Shown piece by piece: positions 6,188 through 6,222 of a stretch of 6,222 bases of DNA; the stretch's first letter is position 1, and the number at the start of each line of letters is the position of its first letter. Origin of the DNA: an uncultured Caulobacteraceae bacterium (GTDB lineage: Bacteria; Pseudomonadota; Alphaproteobacteria; Caulobacterales; Caulobacteraceae); NCBI GenBank assembly GCA_937910255.1, contig CALEOQ010000277.1:1-6222 (forward strand), given 5' to 3'. The notes under the pieces were generated by a model, which worked only from the letters and a program-made list of their open reading frames with translations, did no database searches and was not told the DNA's origin. A program made the translations under genes and the position numbers.

Positions 6188-6222
6188 TCCACCACTCCTC
6201 ACTACATCAGGCTCAGCACCGC
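6188..6222. other. Sequence beyond the adapter, of doubtful origin
   Basis: These last 35 bases follow the adapter's poly-A run. They may be low-quality read-through bases, or genuine DNA joined wrongly through the adapter. No gene or motif can be supported, and continuity with bases before 6114 should not be assumed. Confidence 0.6.

Overview
This window looks like part of a draft contig from a high-GC alphaproteobacterium. A Caulobacteraceae-type genome (Phenylobacterium, Caulobacter, Brevundimonas) is my best guess. It rests on the strong G/C bias at third codon positions, the long antisense shadow frames this produces, the gene families present, and a palindromic intergenic repeat of a kind common in such genomes. 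The genus is inference, not proof.

Layout: (1) Bases 1-1031 (+) hold the 3' part of a gene for a coiled-coil protein with two membrane segments and no assigned function. It is visibly less GC-rich than everything to its right. (2) Bases 1072-3255 (-) hold a two-gene operon: a long-form NfeD membrane serine protease followed by a slipin/stomatin-type SPFH protein, a classic protease and membrane-scaffold pair. (3) Bases 3383-5344 (+) hold the glutathione-dependent formaldehyde detoxification pair. These are class III alcohol dehydrogenase (S-(hydroxymethyl)glutathione dehydrogenase) and S-formylglutathione hydrolase, which act in sequence to turn the formaldehyde-glutathione adduct into formate and free glutathione. 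(4) Bases 5395-5787 (-) hold a 130-residue protein resembling the DUF2314/DUF2185 group, convergent with the hydrolase gene and separated from it by a perfect 9-bp hairpin. (5) Bases 5904-5996 hold a composite palindromic repeat made of two 9-bp hairpins nested in a longer inverted repeat. (6) Bases 6022-6113 (-) hold the last 30 or so codons of another gene, cut off abruptly.

The most consequential observation is at the right end. Bases 6114-6187 are not biological: they match the Illumina TruSeq read-1 adapter, a 6-base index, the P7 flow-cell sequence and a run of ten A's. The gene at 6022-6113 is therefore truncated by an artefact, and bases 6188-6222 cannot be assumed to be its true continuation. 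The minus-strand reading frame through the adapter encodes an artificial peptide of the kind that pollutes protein databases.

I do not see a new defence, mobile or RNA-based system. The two genes of unknown function (1-1031 and 5395-5787) and the nested palindrome are the parts with the most biological novelty.
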